Source: JAITVM01 sp031551135 (GTDB taxonomy: Bacteria; Bacillota; Clostridia; Lachnospirales; JAITVM01). From it: a stretch of 64,000 bases of DNA. Below the pieces are notes generated by a model. That model made no database searches and was not told the DNA's origin. It saw nothing but the letters and a program-made list of their open reading frames with translations. The position numbers were made by a program, and so were the translations under genes. The DNA lies in contig JAVBOA010000020.1 of the NCBI GenBank assembly GCA_031551135.1, forward strand, positions 1-64,000, given 5' to 3'. This document shows, in pieces, positions 32,844 to 41,333 of this stretch (position 1 is the stretch's first letter; every line of letters starts with the position of its first letter).

Positions 32844-33935
32844 ATGATTTCAAACCAAATTTTGCAAAGCACTATTGAAGGTTTAAAAAACATTACAAGA
32901 CGCGAACTTAGCGTTATTGAAAGAGAAGGCAAAGTTGTTGCGAGTACAGAAGAAGACTTAATCGGCACAGTTGTTGAGGGCATGGATATATTTATTTTGT
33001 CACAGGCGGAATCTCAGCTTATTCAAGGTTACCAATTTTTTAAGGTGTTCGATAACGGTATTTGCGAATATATTGTAAATATTAAGGGCGAAGATGAGGA
33101 AACATATCGAATCGGCAAAATAACTGCGTTTCAAATTCAGAATCTGCTCGTTGCCTACAAAGAAAGATATGACAAAGACAATTTTATTAAAAATCTATTA
33201 CTTGATAATTTGCTCTTGGTGGATATATACAGCAGAGCAAAAAAACTTCATGTTGAGAATAATATCCGCCGCGTTGTTTATCTGATTGAAACAGAAATCG
33301 ATAAGGATATGAATGCTGTCGAAATCGTGCGCAGTATTTTTCCGTCCAAAGGAAAAGATTTCGTTACGGCTGTTGACGAAAAATCCATCATACTTGTTAA
33401 AGAGCTTAGAGACAAAGACGGTATTCTTGAAATTGAAAAAATCGCGCATATGATTGCGGATACTCTGAGTTCAGAGTCCATGAGCCAAGCTTATGTTGCG
33501 ATAGGTACTCCGGTTTCTGATTTGAAAAACGTTTCCGCTTCTTATAAAGAAGCAAAAATGGCTTTAGAGGTTGGAAAAATTTTCGAATCCGAAAGCAATA
33601 TTGTAAATTACGAAAAACTTGGCATAGGAAGATTAATTTATCAACTGCCGACATCGTTATGCAAAATGTTCATTCATGAGGTTTTGAATAATGTTACAAT
33701 AGACCAATTCGATGACGAGATTTTGATTACCGTAAATAAATTCTTCGAGAATAATCTGAATGTTTCCGAAACTTCCAGACAGCTTTATATACACAGAAAT
33801 ACGCTGGTTTACAGGCTCGATAAATTGCAGAAAATGACAGGATTGGATTTAAGGCGTTTTGATGATGCTATTATCTTCAAAATCACTTTAATGGTTAGCA
33901 AATATATGGCTTATAAAGAACACAATATGTTTTAG
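32844..33935 (+). CDS. CdaR/PucR-like transcriptional regulator
   Basis: A 363-residue protein. The N-terminal region (to about 130) resembles the sugar-diacid recognition domain. A central GGDEF-like region follows, and the C-terminal helix-turn-helix is the PucR/CdaR type (FFENNLNVSETSRQLYIHRNTLVYRLDKL). It lies directly upstream of ftsE-ftsX, an arrangement I recall from other Clostridia. Whether it controls the division genes is unknown. AAGGAGTG precedes the ATG. A small hairpin (ACCGC/GCGGT with TTTT, 33978-33996) sits between it and ftsE. Confidence 0.82.
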   Translation: MISNQILQSTIEGLKNITRRELSVIEREGKVVASTEEDLIGTVVEGMDIFILSQAESQLIQGYQFFKVFDNGICEYIVNIKGEDEETYRIGKITAFQIQNLLVAYKERYDKDNFIKNLLLDNLLLVDIYSRAKKLHVENNIRRVVYLIETEIDKDMNAVEIVRSIFPSKGKDFVTAVDEKSIILVKELRDKDGILEIEKIAHMIADTLSSESMSQAYVAIGTPVSDLKNVSASYKEAKMALEVGKIFESESNIVNYEKLGIGRLIYQLPTSLCKMFIHEVLNNVTIDQFDDEILITVNKFFENNLNVSETSRQLYIHRNTLVYRLDKLQKMTGLDLRRFDDAIIFKITLMVSKYMAYKEHNMF

Positions 33936-34015
33936 GAAAATTATTACAGCCTAAAGAAACTGCATCTTTATCTTAATACCGCTTTATTGCGGTTTTGATT
34001 GAGAGGAAGAGGTTA

Positions 34016-34702
34016 TTGATATTATTAAATAGAGTGACAAAAGTTTATGAAAACGGGGTCAAAGGAGTCAGTGATTTGACAATAGACATTCCGGACGGTG
34101 AATTTGCATTTATAGTAGGCTCCAGCGGTTCGGGAAAATCTACCTTTATGCGTCTTTTGTTAAAAGAATTAGAACCTACTTCGGGGGATATTTTTATAAA
34201 TTCAAGAAATATTACTAAGCTTAACAGAAAAGAGATTCCGTATTTACGGAGGCAAATGGGTGTAGTTTTTCAAGACTTTAGGCTTTTGCAAGACAAAACA
34301 GTTTATGAAAATGTCGCGTTCGCTATGCGGATTATTGGTGCTTCACAAAGAGAAATGAGGCGTGCTGTTCCTGCTATATTGTCCTTAGTCGGGCTTCAGA
34401 AAAAAGCTAAAGCCTTGCCGACTCAGCTTTCGGGCGGCGAGCAGCAAAGAGCGGCTCTTGCGCGCGCTATGGTAAACAGGCCGCCGCTTTTATTGGCAGA
34501 TGAACCTACAGGGAATCTGGATCCCGATACCGCGTGGGAAATTATGTCTTTATTAGAAGAGATAAATCATCGCGGCACTACAGTAGTTGTTGCTACACAC
34601 GCCAAAGAAATCGTTGATTCCATGAAAAAACGTGTTATCACGCTGAAAAACGGCGAGATTTCAAGAGATGTTAAAAAGGGTGGGTACAGCGATGAAAATT
34701 AG
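34016..34702 (+). CDS. ftsE: Cell division ATP-binding protein FtsE
   Basis: A 228-residue ABC ATPase. Walker A is GSSGSGKST (35-43), the signature LSGGEQQ (138-144) and Walker B LLLADEP (158-164), followed by GNLDPDTAWEIM, which is characteristic of FtsE. With FtsX it forms the membrane complex that activates peptidoglycan hydrolases. The start is TTG at 34016, because GAGGAAGAGG lies just upstream; a TTG at 33995 precedes that site. It overlaps ftsX by 11 bases. Confidence 0.93.
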   Translation: MILLNRVTKVYENGVKGVSDLTIDIPDGEFAFIVGSSGSGKSTFMRLLLKELEPTSGDIFINSRNITKLNRKEIPYLRRQMGVVFQDFRLLQDKTVYENVAFAMRIIGASQREMRRAVPAILSLVGLQKKAKALPTQLSGGEQQRAALARAMVNRPPLLLADEPTGNLDPDTAWEIMSLLEEINHRGTTVVVATHAKEIVDSMKKRVITLKNGEISRDVKKGGYSDEN

Positions 34703-35753
34703 TAATATTAAATATTATTTAGGTTCTGCTTTTGAAAGTATTTACAAAAACAGGCTTATGTCTGTTGCGTCAATTTTAACAGTGGCATCTTGTATTGCGA
34801 TATTTATATTTTCATTTTGTTTGGCAATCAACCTCGATTCCGTTTTGGAAAATTTAGAAAAATCTATTGCTTTTAATGTTTATATTGACGATAAAGTATC
34901 ATATGAAGATTTTAATATGCTTTATAATGATTTAAAAGCCATAGAATATGTTGAAAAAGTTGAGGTCGTTTCCAAAGAAGACGCTCTGAAAAAAATGGAA
35001 GAAAAAATTCCGTCTTATATGCTGGAAGGTCTTAACGAGGATAATCCTTTGCCGAGGACTTTTGAAGTATATTTGGACAATACAAAAAATCAGGCTTATG
35101 TTTTAACAAAAGTTAATTTATTAAAATCTGAAATAGAGCAAAAATACGCGACTTTAAGCGAAGAAGATATTCAAAACACATCTGAAAATACAGAATCAGA
35201 CAATACGGAAACTCCGCCGGTTGACCCTGACATTCCTCAGGTTTCAGAAGAACCATCTGCGCAAGATGTTTTAGATAATTTAGCGCCTAAAGAAATGATT
35301 AGGATTGCTTATACCGATACGAACAGGCTTATTGTAGTTAATAATGTTATCCGTATTGGGAGTATTGTCATAATAACAGGCATGGCTTTTTTGAGTATTG
35401 TCATAATCATGAATACAATCAAACTGACAGTAAACAGCAGAAAAAGAGAAATAAATATAATGAAATATGTAGGGGCTACTGATGGCTTTATCCGTTGGCC
35501 TTTCATAATTGAGGGCGTTTTGATAGGGGCTATCGGTGCGATTATACCTACTGTCGTGGGATGGTTATCTTACACCGAGCTGCTTAAATTAATAAACGAT
35601 ACAGTACCTTTTATAAAAAACATTTATTCATCCGGTTTATTTAAAACAGCTGATGAAATATTTTTTTACCTATCACCGATTTCGATTATTTTTGGTATTC
35701 TAATCGGCGTTATAGGTAGCGTTTCTTCGATACGCAAACATTTAAAGGTCTAG
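34692..35753 (+). CDS. ftsX: Cell division protein FtsX
   Basis: A 353-residue membrane protein with four helices in the FtsX pattern. A cytoplasmic start (KYYLGSAFESIYKNRLMS) precedes TM1 and the extracellular domain (YIDDKVSYEDFNMLYNDL...), then three C-terminal helices with the NTIKLTVNSRKREINIMKYVGATDGFIRWPF segment (KREINIMKYVGATD). The extracellular domain carries an acidic, Pro/Ser/Thr-rich insertion (about 155-195) before TM2 that makes it longer than usual. ATG at 34692 is used, preceded by AAAGGGTGGG. It passes the FtsE signal to the hydrolase encoded next. Confidence 0.92.
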   Translation: MKISNIKYYLGSAFESIYKNRLMSVASILTVASCIAIFIFSFCLAINLDSVLENLEKSIAFNVYIDDKVSYEDFNMLYNDLKAIEYVEKVEVVSKEDALKKMEEKIPSYMLEGLNEDNPLPRTFEVYLDNTKNQAYVLTKVNLLKSEIEQKYATLSEEDIQNTSENTESDNTETPPVDPDIPQVSEEPSAQDVLDNLAPKEMIRIAYTDTNRLIVVNNVIRIGSIVIITGMAFLSIVIIMNTIKLTVNSRKREINIMKYVGATDGFIRWPFIIEGVLIGAIGAIIPTVVGWLSYTELLKLINDTVPFIKNIYSSGLFKTADEIFFYLSPISIIFGILIGVIGSVSSIRKHLKV

Positions 35754-35779
35754 AGAAAGGATTATTAGGAGGTCTTTTT

Positions 35780-36979
35780 TTGAATAAGTTTTGTACTACG
35801 ATATTAGTTTTTTTGTTGGTTTTTAGTTTAGCGTCCAGTAATATATTTGCCAGTATTTCTGATTTGAAAAACAAACAGGAAAAAGTTCAGGAATCGATTA
35901 AAGATACTGAGCAAAAACTCCAAGATACTCAAAAAGAGAAATCTATTGCAAAAACAGAAATGGAAATTTTGGATGCTCAGCTTGTGGAAGCAGCGGCCGA
36001 ACTCGAAAGAGTAGAGTCTGAACTCGATACAACAAAAGTTCAATTAATAAAAACTATTAGAGAACTTGAAGATGCTATTGAGTCAAAAGAAAAACAATAT
36101 GGTGTTTTTAAACAACGGTTAAGAGCGATGTATGAAAGCAACGATTCGGGATATATTGAAGTTATTTTGGAATCTAACAGTATTTCGGATATGTTGCAGC
36201 GTGCAGAATATGTAAACCGTATTGTTGAATATGATAACGAGATTTATAATAATTTGATCGAGATTGAAAATGATGTTTCGAATAAAAAGTCAGAGGTAGA
36301 GACTCACAAACAAGAGGTAGAAACCCTTGTTTATGAACAAACGGTAAAAACTGAGATTTTGGAAACAAAACTCACAGAAAAAGCAGATATGGTCAAGAAA
36401 CTAGAATCAAACGAAGCTACATACCAAGAACAAATAGACCAATTAGAAGAATCTAATAAAGCAATTGAAAGACAGATTAAGGAAGCCGAAGAGGCAGCCA
36501 AGCGCGCCGCCGAAGAGGCTGCAAAACGTGCTGCTGAAAGTAAAAATAATAATGACTCATCTTATGAGCCGGAAGTTATAAATACCGGCACCGGCAGATA
36601 TGTTTGGCCTGTACCGGGAAGATATTCGGTTTCGTCACCTTTTGGATACAGGACTAACCCGATAAGCGGACGCTCTGAATTCCATACGGGTATTGACATT
36701 CCTGCTCCGACAGGAACAAGCATAGTTTCTATTGATTCCGGCACGGTTATTTCTGCGGGCTGGGTAAACGGCTATGGTTATACGGTTGTTGTGGGGCATG
36801 GCAATGGTATCAGCTCTATGTATGCGCATAACTCAAGACTACTTGTAAGCGCCGGTCAATCTGTCCAACAAGGTCAAGTAATAGCAAGAGCAGGAACAAC
36901 GGGATATTCTACGGGACCGCATCTTCATTTTGAATTTAGAGTAAACGGAAGCCCTGTAAATCCGCGTAATTACGTTTAA
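35780..36979 (+). CDS. EnvC-like coiled-coil M23 peptidoglycan hydrolase
   Basis: A 399-residue exported protein. The signal peptide ends near SSNIFAS. Two long coiled coils (about 25-110 and 150-255) flank an EnvC/PcsB-like region, followed by an Ala/Glu-rich linker and a LytM/M23 domain from about 270. The zinc ligands HTGIDI and HLHFEF are intact, so it should be catalytically active, unlike EnvC itself. It is the expected partner of FtsEX in Firmicutes (PcsB/CwlO-type role). TTG at 35780 follows AGGAGG. It ends with the terminator at 36996. Confidence 0.9.
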   Translation: MNKFCTTILVFLLVFSLASSNIFASISDLKNKQEKVQESIKDTEQKLQDTQKEKSIAKTEMEILDAQLVEAAAELERVESELDTTKVQLIKTIRELEDAIESKEKQYGVFKQRLRAMYESNDSGYIEVILESNSISDMLQRAEYVNRIVEYDNEIYNNLIEIENDVSNKKSEVETHKQEVETLVYEQTVKTEILETKLTEKADMVKKLESNEATYQEQIDQLEESNKAIERQIKEAEEAAKRAAEEAAKRAAESKNNNDSSYEPEVINTGTGRYVWPVPGRYSVSSPFGYRTNPISGRSEFHTGIDIPAPTGTSIVSIDSGTVISAGWVNGYGYTVVVGHGNGISSMYAHNSRLLVSAGQSVQQGQVIARAGTTGYSTGPHLHFEFRVNGSPVNPRNYV

Positions 36980-36995
36980 AAATATAAAGTAAATC

Positions 36996-37025
36996 TGAGA
37001 CAGGCTTTCGCTTGTCTCTTTTTAT
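36996..37025 (+). terminator. Rho-independent terminator of the ftsEX operon
   Basis: GAGACA and TGTCTC (36997-37018) with a GC-containing loop, followed by TTTTTATTTT. Confidence 0.7.
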
Positions 37026-37090
37026 TTTCGCTTTAAATATATTTTGTCCAATTTTAAAAATAATATACAGAAATAAAAGTAATCATATTA

Positions 37091-37204
37091 ATACTATTTT
37101 CATTTTGATAAGTAGAAAAAAATTTTTCACAGCGGAGCCGTTTCACGCATGCTTCAAGCGTGAAATGAAATATTTTTTTCTATCCTTAATAATGAAAATA
37201 GTAT
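37091..37204 (+). repeat. Palindromic MITE, copy 5 (114 bp)
   Basis: Inner arms TTTCACGC/GCGTGAAA, the same paired variant as copy 3. Flanked by TAA on both sides. Confidence 0.9.
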
Positions 37205-37286
37205 AACATTGAACAGGGTCAAATTTTTTGATATAATTCTTATAAATAAAAGTTTCAAAGCTTTATGATATAAGGAGTGATTTAAA

Positions 37287-37673
37287 TTGATTAAAATAAT
37301 CAAAAACAATTTCATAACGATTTCTTTAGCTCTGCTTTTTATTGTTGCTTGTCATAAACAAATTATTCTGCATGCCGAAGCGAAGACTACGATTACTACT
37401 CCTGATGGTACAGTGCTGAAAGCACCGGAGGGTTTCTATTTCGATAATTCTAATCAAGATATCGAAGCGAAGACTGAGATAATTCTTTCTGACGGAACAG
37501 TGCTGAAAGCTCCGGAAGGCTTCTACTTTGATGATTCCAACCAAGATGTTTTTGAAGAATTTAACGGAGTTAAAATTAACGAAAATCGGACGGTTTTGAT
37601 TGACCGTAATGATGTGACATTCAGAGCACCGGAGGGTTTTACATTTGACATTGAAGATATTTCAAAAAATTAA
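37287..37673 (+). CDS. Small exported protein with three APEGF repeats
   Basis: A 128-residue protein I do not recognise as a named family. A basic N-terminus and hydrophobic segment end in ILHAEA, a good signal peptidase I site; a Cys in FIVACHK could alternatively be a lipobox. The mature part consists of three repeats: GTVLKAPEGFYFDNSNQD, GTVLKAPEGFYFDDSNQD and the degenerate DVTFRAPEGFTFDIED. TTG at 37287 follows AAGGAGTGA. It sits between the M23 hydrolase and ctpA. It may be a cell-wall-located protein or a CtpA substrate, but nothing in the sequence shows this. Confidence 0.7.
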   Translation: MIKIIKNNFITISLALLFIVACHKQIILHAEAKTTITTPDGTVLKAPEGFYFDNSNQDIEAKTEIILSDGTVLKAPEGFYFDDSNQDVFEEFNGVKINENRTVLIDRNDVTFRAPEGFTFDIEDISKN

Positions 37674-37685
37674 ATTAATTTTTAG

Positions 37686-37735
37686 GAAAGCGTTATTTTT
37701 TGCATTGCTTATATGCAAAAGAATGACGCTTTTTA
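37686..37735 (+). terminator. Rho-independent terminator after the small repeat protein
   Basis: AAAGCGTTATT...TTGCAT pairs with ATGCAA...GAATGACGCTTT, followed by TTTT. Confidence 0.7.
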
Positions 37736-38047
37736 AATTGATACTTCTTTAATCTATTGTCAATCTGTTTTTTTACCGAATAAATATCAGGGAAGTAATC
37801 TGGAGATGTTTTTGTAATAATAATTGTAATTCAAAAATATTTGATTCATTTGTTTTATATAGGTATAATAATTACATGAGATTAATAATATATGTATAGT
37901 AATAAAACTTGAAAATAAGGCGATGCATAATTTTTGAACCGCTTGAGCAGTTTATTTTGAGCTTTGCCTTAACGGCTTTTAAGTAAAATTACTTATGCTA
38001 ATACCATCGGTAATTAGTACTATACGACATTTTTAGGGAGTGTGAAA
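37736..38047. other. Promoter and long leader of ctpA
   Basis: Promoter TTGATT (37841-37846), 17-base spacer, TATAAT (37864-37869). The leader of about 170 bases contains AAGGC near 37918 and GCCTT near 37966, which could pair, plus a second TTGAGC-rich inner region. I do not recognise a known riboswitch class. Confidence 0.45.
37841..37869 (+). promoter_or_regulatory. Sigma-A-type promoter of ctpA
   Basis: TTGATT, 17-base spacer, perfect TATAAT. Confidence 0.65.
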
Positions 38048-39214
38048 ATGAACAAAAAGGTTTTTTTGGGCGGCATAGTGACGGGAATAGCTATGTTACT
38101 GGTTATAAATGCTTTGTACACAACCGTTTACACAAAAGGTGACCTTGATTTTTCTACAAAAGTCAGTGTTATAAAAGAACTGTTGAACGAGAATTATGTT
38201 AATGAAATCGATGATGATAAACTAGATGAATCGATGTATTTGGGATTGGTATATGGAATAGGAGACCCATACACTTCATATATGGATAAATCTACATATA
38301 AAGACTTCAGCGAAAAATCAAAAGGAGTTTTTGCGGGAATCGGAATTGGTGTTACTGTGGATACTGCGGATAACAGGGTTGTTGTTGATTTGGCATATGA
38401 GGGTTTTCCGGGCTCTAAAGCCGGGCTTTTGCCGGGTGATAAAATAATTAAAGTTAATGATGAAGAAGTTACGGGCGATAATTTGCAGGGCGTTGTCAAT
38501 AAAATGAAGGGCAAAGCCGGCACGTCGGTTAAGCTTACTATTTTGAGAGAATCCGAAAGCCGGACTTTTGATATTAATCTAATCAGAGAAATTATTGAAT
38601 TGCCTACGGTTTCGCACGAATTATTGGAAAATGATATCGGACTTTTAAGAATAACAAATTTTGATGAAATAACTCTTGAGCAATATAATAACGCATTTCA
38701 GGACCTAAAGAAACAAAATATGAAAGGCTTAATTATAGATTTGCGTAATAATCCGGGCGGACTTTTGGATGTTGTTACAAAAATTGCTGATACTCTTGTT
38801 CCGGAATGTGTTACGGTTTATACGGAAGACAAAAACGGAAAGCGAAGCGATTATAAATCGGATGCAAGCAAAGTTGATATTCCGATAGTCGTTTTAGTGA
38901 ACGGAAGCAGCGCTTCGGCTTCGGAAGTTCTTGCAGGAGCTATAAAAGACACCAACAGCGGCGTTTTGGTTGGTACAAAAACCTACGGAAAAGGCGTTGT
39001 GCAATCCGTTTTCCCTCTGACAGACGGGTCGGCTGTAAAAGTTACGATTGCTAAATACTACACACCTTCGGGCGTTTGTATAGACGGCATTGGAATCGAA
39101 CCTGATTATTTTGTTGAAATGGATGAAAAATTATCGGCGAAAATTCAATCTTTGGATTTAGATGATGATGTTCAATTGAAAAAAGCTTTGGAAGTAATTA
39201 AAACTAAAATATAA
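38048..39214 (+). CDS. ctpA: C-terminal processing protease CtpA (S41 family)
   Basis: A 388-residue protease with one N-terminal membrane anchor (about 6-27). A PDZ domain follows (about 95-175, GVFAGIGIGV and PGSKAGLLPGDKIIKVN), then the S41 domain. The catalytic Ser is in NGSSASASEVLAGA (about 288-292) and the Lys in YGKG (315). It acts outside the membrane on cell-wall or envelope proteins; in Bacillus related CtpB acts in sporulation signalling. ATG at 38048 with AGGGAGTG upstream; the GTG at 38042 is inside the site. Close to ftsEX/M23, a linkage that fits control of hydrolases. Confidence 0.92.
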   Translation: MNKKVFLGGIVTGIAMLLVINALYTTVYTKGDLDFSTKVSVIKELLNENYVNEIDDDKLDESMYLGLVYGIGDPYTSYMDKSTYKDFSEKSKGVFAGIGIGVTVDTADNRVVVDLAYEGFPGSKAGLLPGDKIIKVNDEEVTGDNLQGVVNKMKGKAGTSVKLTILRESESRTFDINLIREIIELPTVSHELLENDIGLLRITNFDEITLEQYNNAFQDLKKQNMKGLIIDLRNNPGGLLDVVTKIADTLVPECVTVYTEDKNGKRSDYKSDASKVDIPIVVLVNGSSASASEVLAGAIKDTNSGVLVGTKTYGKGVVQSVFPLTDGSAVKVTIAKYYTPSGVCIDGIGIEPDYFVEMDEKLSAKIQSLDLDDDVQLKKALEVIKTKI

Positions 39215-39237
39215 ATATTTGGCTATCGCCTAAGCTT

Positions 39238-39351
39238 ATACTATTTTCATTTTGATAAGTAGAAAAAAATTTTTCACAGCGGAGCGTTTCGCGCAATGTT
39301 TCTAGCGCGAAATGAAATATTTTTTTCTATCCTTTATATTGAAAATAGTAT
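39238..39351 (+). repeat. Palindromic MITE, copy 6 (114 bp)
   Basis: Canonical ends and TTTCGCGC/GCGCGAAA inner arms. Flanked by TTA on both sides. Lies between the ctpA stop and its terminator. Confidence 0.9.
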
Positions 39352-39356
39352 TATTT

Positions 39357-39388
39357 AAAACAGGGTTAATATTCGCCCTGTTTTTTTG
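39357..39388 (+). terminator. Rho-independent terminator of ctpA
   Basis: AAAACAGGG and CCCTGTTTT with a 10-base loop and a T run; separated from ctpA by the MITE. Confidence 0.8.
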
Positions 39389-39394
39389 CGTTTG

Positions 39395-39488
39395 TATACT
39401 GAAGAACGATTAGATTTTCACACTCATTCCGTGCGGTTAGGTAGGTTGGGAGGAATGAGTGTGAACTTTGTTTTCGGTCGTCAGTATA
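39395..39488. repeat. Small repeat family B, copy 2 (94 bp)
   Basis: Ends TATACTGA and TCAGTATA. Contains a perfect internal hairpin, TCACACTCATTCC / GGAATGAGTGTGA. Shares TTAGGTA and GTGAACTTTGTTTTC with copy 1 at 2741. The longer core hairpin is absent from copy 1. Confidence 0.6.
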
Positions 39489-39557
39489 GCTTTGAAGGAA
39501 TTGATTTTTAATCAAGGATATATTATAATAAATAGAAAATATGGAATAAATTACAAA

Positions 39558-40001
39558 ATGATAAAGGGCGTGAGGATTGTGGTTAAGAAATTTGAAGAAT
39601 ATATGATTGACGATGTTATGAAAATTTGGCTGGATGAAAATATTTCGGCTCATGATTTTATTAGCAAAACATATTGGCAGAACAACTATGATTTAGTGAA
39701 GAATGAATATATACCAAACTCGGATATTTACGTTTTTATTGAATACGGCCTTATATTAGGCTTTATCAGCATAGTTAATCAAAATTTTGTAGGCGCTTTA
39801 TTTGTAAAATCCAATCACCACGGCGAAGGCGTAGGACAGGCTCTTTTGAAATTCAGCTTAGAAAAATATAAATTTCTAAAGCTGAATGTTTATGTCAAGA
39901 ACAGCTCTGCTATTGAGTTTTATAAGAAATTCGGATTTAGGATTATTGATGAAAGGGTTAATAAAGAGTCATTATTTGCCGAATATAATATGTGTATTTA
40001 G
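39558..40001 (+). CDS. GNAT-family N-acetyltransferase
   Basis: A protein of about 147 residues with the GNAT fold. Motif A reads ALFVKSNHHGEGVGQALLKFSLEKY (acetyl-CoA loop HHGEGVGQAL), followed by LNVYVKNSSAIEFYKKFGFRII. The acceptor is unknown; the short form resembles YjaB/amino-group acetyltransferases. The start is uncertain. An ATG at 39558 and GTG codons at 39570 and 39579 are all possible, none with an ideal ribosome binding site; the frame upstream of 39490 runs into repeat family B and is not coding. MITE copy 7 starts four bases after the stop. Confidence 0.82.
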   Translation: MIKGVRIVVKKFEEYMIDDVMKIWLDENISAHDFISKTYWQNNYDLVKNEYIPNSDIYVFIEYGLILGFISIVNQNFVGALFVKSNHHGEGVGQALLKFSLEKYKFLKLNVYVKNSSAIEFYKKFGFRIIDERVNKESLFAEYNMCI

Positions 40002-40004
40002 TTT

Positions 40005-40117
40005 ATGCTATTTTCATTTTGATAAGTAGAAAAAAATCTTTCACAGCGGGGCGTTTCGCGCAGGCTTCAAGCGCGAAATGAAATATTTTTTTCTATCCTT
40101 TATTATGAAAATAGCAT
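40005..40117 (+). repeat. Palindromic MITE, copy 7 (113 bp), with paired end change
   Basis: Ends ATGCTATTTTC and GAAAATAGCAT instead of ATACTATTTTC/GAAAATAGTAT, so both ends changed together. Flanked by TTA on both sides. Confidence 0.9.
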
Positions 40118-40157
40118 TAGTTTCAAACGTACAATTAATAGTACCGGGGTGAGCATT

Positions 40158-41210
40158 ATGAGCTATTATAAACACGGCGGAGATATTTATACATTTAATA
40201 AAATAATAGATTTTTCGTCAAATATAAATCCATTGGAGATGCCGGAAAATATAAAAAATGCCATAATTGAAAATATAGATTTATACGGAAATTTTCCTGA
40301 CCCGTTATACCGCGAGTTAAGAGAAAAAATCGCCGAATTCGAAAATGTAAATTTCAATAAAGTGGTTTGCGGAAACGGACTATCAGAAATGATTTATAAA
40401 ACGATTATCGCTATTAATCCGAAAAAGACCTTAATAATGGAGCCTTGTTTTTCGGAGTATGCAGAAGCGCTGAAAATAATTAAAAGCAAGATAGAAAGAT
40501 ATACTCTGAAGGACGAAAATGATTTTTATTTTACAGAAGAGATATTTGAATTGGATTTTTCGGGATTTGATTTGGTCATCATATCGAACCCTAATAATCC
40601 GACCGGAATTGCTTATGAAAAAGAATTTATTTTAAATATTTTAGAATATCTCGATCCGGAAACTTTTTTGATTATTGATGAAGGTTATAACAATTTTTTA
40701 GAATCTTCAATCGATTATACGGCTAATTCTCATTTAGATGAATATCCTAATGTCATAATTTTGCGCTCCTTTTCGCATATGTATAAAATGGCCGGTTTGC
40801 GTTTAGGATATGCCTTGTTTGGAGATTTTTCGATAGCTTTAAAAGCGGCAAGGATGCTGCAGCCGTGGAATATTTCGGTTGTTGCCGCAAAGTGTGGAAT
40901 TGCCGCACTGGACGAAGTTGAATTTGTAAAAAATTCTGTTAAAACAATTAGTGAATACCGCGAATTTATGAAACAAGAACTTTCTTCAATCGTCGAAAAA
41001 GTTTATGATTCGCGGGCGAATTACATTTTTTTTAAACATAACAGCAGTAATTTATCAAAGCAGTTGAAAGACCATAATATTCTAATCAGAAATTGTGAAA
41101 ATTTCATTGGCTTAAATAAAAATTACTATAGAATAGCAATTAAAAATATGGAAGAAAATCTATATTTCCTTGATATTTTGAAAAAAATTACTTATAATTT
41201 TTGTTCCTGA
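40158..41210 (+). CDS. CobD/HisC-like aminotransferase-fold protein lacking the usual PLP lysine
   Basis: A 350-residue class I/II aminotransferase-fold protein. The N-terminus YYKHGGDIYTF...DFSSNINP is characteristic of L-threonine-O-3-phosphate decarboxylase (CobD) and relatives. NPNNPTG (144-150), Asp174 in IIDEGY and GLRLGY are present. The position of the Schiff-base lysine (normally SFSK or SLTK) is His207 in RSFSHMYKMAGLRLGY, with a Lys three residues later. Either the lysine has shifted or the protein is no longer a typical PLP enzyme. No cobalamin genes are nearby. ATG at 40158 with GGGGTGA upstream; the GTG at 40149 lies in that site. Confidence 0.8.
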   Translation: MSYYKHGGDIYTFNKIIDFSSNINPLEMPENIKNAIIENIDLYGNFPDPLYRELREKIAEFENVNFNKVVCGNGLSEMIYKTIIAINPKKTLIMEPCFSEYAEALKIIKSKIERYTLKDENDFYFTEEIFELDFSGFDLVIISNPNNPTGIAYEKEFILNILEYLDPETFLIIDEGYNNFLESSIDYTANSHLDEYPNVIILRSFSHMYKMAGLRLGYALFGDFSIALKAARMLQPWNISVVAAKCGIAALDEVEFVKNSVKTISEYREFMKQELSSIVEKVYDSRANYIFFKHNSSNLSKQLKDHNILIRNCENFIGLNKNYYRIAIKNMEENLYFLDILKKITYNFCS

Positions 41211-41238
41211 ATCCTTCTAAATCAGAAGGATTTTTTTC
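41211..41238 (+). terminator. Rho-independent terminator after the CobD-like gene
   Basis: AATCCTTCT and AGAAGGATT with a short loop, followed by TTTTTC. Confidence 0.8.
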
Positions 41239-41262
41239 TATCTTCTGGAATGGAAATATTAT

Positions 41263-41298
41263 AAAAAAATAAACGGCGTGAATATGCCGTTTATTTAT
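41263..41298 (-). terminator. Terminator of the chemoreceptor gene
   Basis: AAATAAACGGC and GCCGTTTATTT form the stem; on the minus strand it is followed by a T run. Confidence 0.75.
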
Positions 41299-41333
41299 AA
41301 GCTCGAGAAAAATTTGCCAATGATTTCTGATTT

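Larger units (their letters stand above)
36980..37286. other. Intergenic region with terminator and MITE copy 5
   Basis: About 300 bp between the M23 hydrolase gene and the small repeat protein. Contains the terminator at 36996 and MITE copy 5, and no gene. Confidence 0.5.

Noticed and set aside
37870..38047. Possible riboswitch in the ctpA leader
   Set aside because: Some pairing is possible, but no known aptamer motif could be recognised.
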